This document shows positions 7,503-10,077 of a stretch of DNA of 10,077 bases, piece by piece. The stretch is taken from assembly GCA_946614405.1 (NCBI GenBank), contig CAMOGZ010000037.1:1-10077 (forward strand). Reading direction: 5' to 3'. The notes beneath the pieces were generated by a model, which searched no databases, had not been told where the DNA came from, and worked only from the letters and a program-made list of their open reading frames with translations. The DNA comes from an uncultured Eubacterium sp. (GTDB lineage: Bacteria > Bacillota > Clostridia > Peptostreptococcales > Anaerovoracaceae). Position numbers and translations under genes: made by a program. Each line of letters begins with the position of its first letter. Positions within the stretch are counted from its first letter, which is position 1.

Positions 7503-8679
7503 CGATTTCCTCCTCAGAAGCGACGATCTCTTCGTCTTCTTTCTTCATCGTTTCTTCTTCTTCAACCTCGACCACAGGCTCTTCTTCCGGCTCTACGATT
7601 TCAGTCAGATCTTCCTGCTGTCGTTCTTCCTCTTCCTTGTTAAACTGGGAACGGCTCTTGATGTCGATCTTCCATCCGCTGACCTTGGCTGCCAGTCTGA
7701 CGTTCTGTCCCTGTTTGCCGATGGCCAGTGACAGCTGATAATCAGGAACTACTACTGTCGCCATCTTGCTGTCCGGATCATCGATGATGACCTGCTCGCA
7801 AGTAGCCGGGCTCAGTACGTTGCTGATCAGCTCTTCCGGATCATCGCTCCAGGCGATGATGTCGATCTTCTCTCCATTCAGTTCGTCTACGATGGACTGC
7901 ACGCGGCTTCCTCTCGTTCCGACACATGCTCCTACCGGATCCACGTTCTCATCTTCCGAGAAGACGGCCATCTTGGTTCTGGATCCAGCCTCTCTTGCGA
8001 TACCCTTGATCTCTACGGTGCCATCCTGGATCTCAGGGACCTCCAGCTCAAAGAGCATCTTCACCAGGCCGGGGTGTGTCCGGGAAAGGAACACCTGGGG
8101 GCCCTTGGTGGTCTTCTTCACATCCATGATGTAGACCTTCAGTCTCTGATGAACGTCGAAATGCTCACCCGGTACCTGTTCTCCGGCGGAGAGGATACCC
8201 TCTGCCTTTCCGATATTGATGAACATGGTCTCGCCGCTCTTTCTCTGAACGGTTCCGGTAATGATCTCACCCTGTCTGGTGATGAAATCATCGTAGATCA
8301 TTCCTCTCTCGGCCTCACGGATACGCTGTACCACTACCTGCTTGGCAGTCTGTGCGGCGATCCGGCCGAAATCTCTCGGAGTCACCGCGAATTCAATGGC
8401 GTCTCCGATCTCATAACGAGGATCGATCTCGTGAGCTTCCTCCAGGGACATCTGGATCATATCATCTTCGATATCATCCTCATCCACGATGTCCTTTCTC
8501 ATCAGTACCGCGATGTCTCCGTCATCGGGATCGATGACCACACGTACGTTCTGAGAAGTTCCGTAGTTCTTCTTGTACGCGGATACCAGCGCGGACTCGA
8601 TGGTCTCAAGCAGGATCTCTTTGGATATGTGCTTTTCCTTTTCAAGTTCATCGATGGCTTCGATAAATTCTCTGTTCAT
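7483..8679 (-). CDS. nusA: Transcription termination/antitermination protein NusA
   Basis: NusA binds RNA polymerase near the RNA exit channel, promoting pausing and hairpin-dependent termination and taking part in rRNA antitermination. The 398-aa product has an RNAP-binding N-terminal domain (about 1-130). An S1 domain follows (about 136-200, GEIITGTVQRKSGETMFINI), then KH1 with GTRG (254-257) and KH2 with GKQG (321-324) in the AIGKQGQNVRLA loop. It lacks the E. coli-type acidic repeats. Instead, residues 349-398 form a tail with 25 Glu and 2 Asp out of 50, about 30 residues longer than in B. subtilis NusA. An eight-residue segment, EIVEPEEE, occurs twice in this tail (360-367 and 391-398). 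The ATG at 8679 follows GGGGGAGG with about 10 nt spacing, 29 nt after rimP. The 3' end overlaps ylxR by 20 nt. Confidence 0.98.
   Translation of the reverse strand: MNREFIEAIDELEKEKHISKEILLETIESALVSAYKKNYGTSQNVRVVIDPDDGDIAVLMRKDIVDEDDIEDDMIQMSLEEAHEIDPRYEIGDAIEFAVTPRDFGRIAAQTAKQVVVQRIREAERGMIYDDFITRQGEIITGTVQRKSGETMFINIGKAEGILSAGEQVPGEHFDVHQRLKVYIMDVKKTTKGPQVFLSRTHPGLVKMLFELEVPEIQDGTVEIKGIAREAGSRTKMAVFSEDENVDPVGACVGTRGSRVQSIVDELNGEKIDIIAWSDDPEELISNVLSPATCEQVIIDDPDSKMATVVVPDYQLSLAIGKQGQNVRLAAKVSGWKIDIKSRSQFNKEEEERQQEDLTEIVEPEEEPVVEVEEEETMKKEDEEIVASEEEIVEPEEE
7486..7602 (-). repeat. Duplicated 24-bp segment in the nusA 3' end
   Basis: Copies at 7579-7602 and 7486-7509 match at 22 of 24 bases and both encode EIVEPEEE, 31 codons apart. 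The second copy is the very end of NusA. One of the two silent differences (GTA against GTT for Val) places a TTG in the second copy, which is the start codon assigned to ylxR. Confidence 0.8.
7509..7515 (-). promoter_or_regulatory. Ribosome binding site of ylxR inside the nusA Glu codons
   Basis: GAGGAGG on the minus strand, 6 nt before the TTG at 7502, is made by consecutive Glu codons (GAG GAG GAA) of the NusA tail. The purine-rich coding of the acidic tail therefore doubles as the ribosome binding site of the next gene. Confidence 0.7.
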
Positions 8680-8708
8680 CTAAGGTTTACCTCCCCCTAT
8701 ACTTCTCT

Positions 8709-9188
8709 TTAAAAAATGACTGCCAGGTTTACTTTCGCAACCTGATCCATCGGAAATTCATAATGCTGATCGCCTTCTGCCGTGATCATGACGACACCGT
8801 CCTTAAGTCCTTCCAGAACGCCCTGATACTCCTTGCGGCCTCCGACGCTCTTATAGAGCTTCACATCCACGACGCTGCCGGTGAACCGGTCGAAGTCCTT
8901 CTGTTCATAGAGCTGCCGGTCCAGTCCCGGGGAACTGACCTCCAGATAATAATTCTGCTCTATGGGGTCCTCCTCATCCAGGCGGTCACTGAGATAACGG
9001 CTTACCTTCTCACAGTCGTCGGTGCTGACGTACATCTCCTCTGACGCAGCGGCCTTGTCGATGTACACCCGCAGATACCAGTCCCGGCCTTCCTTCTTGA
9101 ACTCTGTGTTATAGAGCTCCAGTTCATTGTCAGCCAGGAAATCACCGATGAGCTGTGATACCAGTTCTTTGATCTGTATTTTTGCCAT
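8709..9188 (-). CDS. rimP: Ribosome maturation factor RimP
   Basis: RimP binds the 30S subunit during assembly and helps S12 and neighbouring proteins to incorporate; it is the usual first gene of the nusA operon. The 159-aa product has the typical N-terminal domain (KELVSQLIGDFLADNELELY) and LRVYIDKAA. Next come the DCEKVSRYLSDRLDEEDPI segment and the family signature YLEVSSPGLDR (residues 81-91). An SH3-like C-terminal domain follows (about 95-159). I chose the ATG at 9188, preceded by AGGGAG. Translation could be extended in frame to 9239, but that would run through the leader hairpin and adds residues (ARVGEAHSFNFVRGRN) foreign to the family. The gene is 29 nt upstream of nusA. Confidence 0.96.
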   Translation of the reverse strand: MAKIQIKELVSQLIGDFLADNELELYNTEFKKEGRDWYLRVYIDKAAASEEMYVSTDDCEKVSRYLSDRLDEEDPIEQNYYLEVSSPGLDRQLYEQKDFDRFTGSVVDVKLYKSVGGRKEYQGVLEGLKDGVVMITAEGDQHYEFPMDQVAKVNLAVIF

Positions 9189-9200
9189 ATTTCTCCCTCT

Positions 9201-9234
9201 AACAAAATTGAAAGAGTGGGCTTCACCCACTCTT
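9201..9234 (-). terminator. Leader hairpin upstream of rimP, candidate NusA-responsive attenuator
   Basis: On the minus strand AAGAGTGGG (9234-9226) pairs perfectly with CCCACTCTT (9220-9212) around a 5-nt loop TGAAG, giving a 9-bp stem. The descending arm runs into a T-rich but interrupted tract (TCAATTTTGTT, 9211-9201). The structure sits between the predicted transcription start (about 9261) and the rimP start codon (9188). A hairpin with a broken U-tract fits a weak intrinsic terminator that would need NusA. B. subtilis NusA has been reported to attenuate its own operon through a leader terminator; a similar function here is inference. Alternatives are a 5' stability hairpin or a terminator for read-through from the upstream pilT-like gene. 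Confidence 0.6.
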
Positions 9235-9267
9235 GCCAACTACCATATTAGTTATTCGAGCATAGTC

Positions 9268-9296
9268 ATGCTATCATGAATTCGTTGAAATGTCAA
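9268..9296 (-). promoter_or_regulatory. Sigma-A-type promoter of the rimP-nusA-infB operon
   Basis: On the minus strand a perfect -35 box TTGACA lies at 9296-9291. A 17-bp spacer follows, then a -10 box TAGCAT at 9273-9268 (4 of 6 consensus bases), preceded by TGA, which supplies an extended -10 TGn element. Transcription is predicted to start near 9261, giving a leader of about 73 nt before rimP. The promoter begins only 17 nt after the stop codon of the upstream pilT-like gene. It is the only close match to a housekeeping promoter that I see in intergenic DNA in the window. Confidence 0.8.
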
Positions 9297-9313
9297 CCTT
9301 TTTGGGAAACTTT

Positions 9314-10077
9314 TTAAACTTCCAGCCGTTTTACCATGTTTTCGTAGTGAACGCAGGATAACAGGGCTGTCTCTTTGGTGATCGTTCCGGCACGATACAG
9401 TTTCAGAAGGCTTCCATCCATGGTACACATTCCCTCCTGGGCTCCGGACTGCATAGCGGAATCCAGCTGGTGGAGTTTCCCCTCCCGGATCATATTCTGA
9501 ATGGCCGGCGTGGACTTCATGATCTCAAAGACTGCAGTCTGGGAGCCGTCCACAGTGGGTACCAGCTGCTGACAGACCACGCCCCGCAGGATCTGGGACA
9601 GCTGGATCTTCACCTGCTGCTGCTGATTGGCCGGGAACACATCCAGGATCCGGTTGATGGTATTCGCCGCGCTGCTGGTATGCAGGGTACTGAACAGCAG
9701 CACGCCGGTCTCGGCTGCCGTCATGGCGGCGGAAATGGTATCATAGTCCCGCATTTCCCCGAGAAGGATCACGTCAGGACTTTCTCTCAAAGCAGACCGC
9801 AGGGACTCCAGATATCCCGGCGTATCGATGGAGATCTCTCTCTGCGTCACGATGGACTTATCATGTCTGTGGATAAACTCAATGGGGTCTTCCATAGTAA
9901 TGATGTGTCCGTCACGGGTCCGGTTGATACGGTCAATGATGCATGCCAGCGTGGTGGACTTTCCGTTTCCGGCAGATCCGGTGATCAGCACCAGTCCCTT
10001 CTTATTATCCGCCATGGACAGAACACTCTCCGGGATCCCCAGCTGCACCGGGTCCGGCAGTCCGAACCGGATCACGC
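9314..10077 (-). CDS. pilT: PilT-family type IV pilus retraction ATPase, N-terminus cut by window edge
   Basis: The visible 254 codons are the C-terminal AAA-type ATPase domain of a secretion/pilus ATPase that normally has about 350 residues. Hexameric PilT hydrolyses ATP at the inner face of the membrane to depolymerise type IV pili and power retraction. Numbering from the first complete codon used (10075), the fragment shows Walker A GSAGNGKST (33-41), an Asp box around TMEDPIEFIH (60-69), Walker B LLGEMRD (104-110), and the His box STLHTSSAANTINRILDVFP (129-148). AIQNMIREGK (191-200) corresponds to the AIRNLIREGK motif that separates PilT from the extension ATPase PilB. The Walker A loop reads GSAGNGKST where GPTGSGKST is usual, but the GxxGxGK[ST] pattern is kept. 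The gene ends with TAA at 9314 and has no obvious terminator before the rimP promoter. The upstream domain and start are outside the window. Confidence 0.9.
   Translation of the reverse strand, partial: VIRFGLPDPVQLGIPESVLSMADNKKGLVLITGSAGNGKSTTLACIIDRINRTRDGHIITMEDPIEFIHRHDKSIVTQREISIDTPGYLESLRSALRESPDVILLGEMRDYDTISAAMTAAETGVLLFSTLHTSSAANTINRILDVFPANQQQQVKIQLSQILRGVVCQQLVPTVDGSQTAVFEIMKSTPAIQNMIREGKLHQLDSAMQSGAQEGMCTMDGSLLKLYRAGTITKETALLSCVHYENMVKRLEV

Noticed and set aside
8680..8708. A short GGT...ACC symmetry overlapping the nusA ribosome binding site
   Set aside because: The possible stem is only 3-4 bp with a tiny loop in a 29-nt gap, too weak to claim a regulatory hairpin.
9189..9239. 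A 17-residue N-terminal extension of RimP starting at 9239
   Set aside because: The extension is encoded by the leader hairpin and gives residues foreign to RimP. The ATG at 9188 has its own AGGGAG and yields the usual N-terminus.
1..10077. tRNA, rRNA, CRISPR, insertion sequences, prophage or defence genes
   Set aside because: I saw none. Almost every base is accounted for by conserved genes, and the longest non-coding stretch is the 125-nt interval between the pilT-like gene and rimP.

Overview
The window is a densely packed, minus-strand bacterial gene cluster. At its core is the conserved transcription/translation operon rimP-nusA-ylxR-ylxQ-infB-rbfA, followed by nrnA, truB and ribF, which together is the arrangement typical of Firmicutes, in particular Clostridia. 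The gene order (ylxR and ylxQ between nusA and infB, a DHH-family nrnA between rbfA and truB, no ylxP), the Glu-rich NusA tail, the Arg/Gly/Asp-rich IF-2 N-terminus, strong GGAGG-type ribosome binding sites and TTG starts suggest a moderately GC-rich Clostridia member, probably Lachnospiraceae-like. That placement is inferred from gene content only.

Layout in transcription order (right to left): 10077-9314 is the C-terminal part of a PilT-type retraction ATPase, cut by the window edge. 9313-9189 holds a strong sigma-A promoter (TTGACA, 17 bp, extended -10) and a short leader with a 9-bp hairpin that looks like a NusA-responsive attenuator. Then come rimP (9188-8709), nusA (8679-7483), ylxR (7502-7218), ylxQ (7225-6896), infB (6896-4107), rbfA (4095-3712), nrnA (3719-2748), truB (2758-1769), ribF (1772-819) and iorA (822 to beyond position 1). 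Most neighbours overlap by 1 to 20 nt, and the only gaps are 29 nt (rimP/nusA) and 11 nt (infB/rbfA). The cluster therefore reads as one polycistronic, translationally coupled unit. No intrinsic terminator is visible between rimP and the left edge.

Functionally the genes join 30S ribosome maturation (RimP, RbfA), transcription elongation and termination (NusA), RNA-binding accessory proteins (YlxR, YlxQ), translation initiation (IF-2), nanoRNA/pAp turnover (NrnA), tRNA pseudouridylation (TruB) and FMN/FAD synthesis (RibF). The outlier is iorA, the alpha subunit of indolepyruvate:ferredoxin oxidoreductase. It is a catabolic enzyme gene joined to the end of a housekeeping operon by an ATGA overlap.

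I do not see a previously undescribed system here: no mobile elements, CRISPR, RNA genes or defence-like genes. The points worth a second look are the leader hairpin, the iorA attachment, two internal repeats in IF-2, and a duplicated NusA tail segment whose second copy contains the start codon of ylxR.
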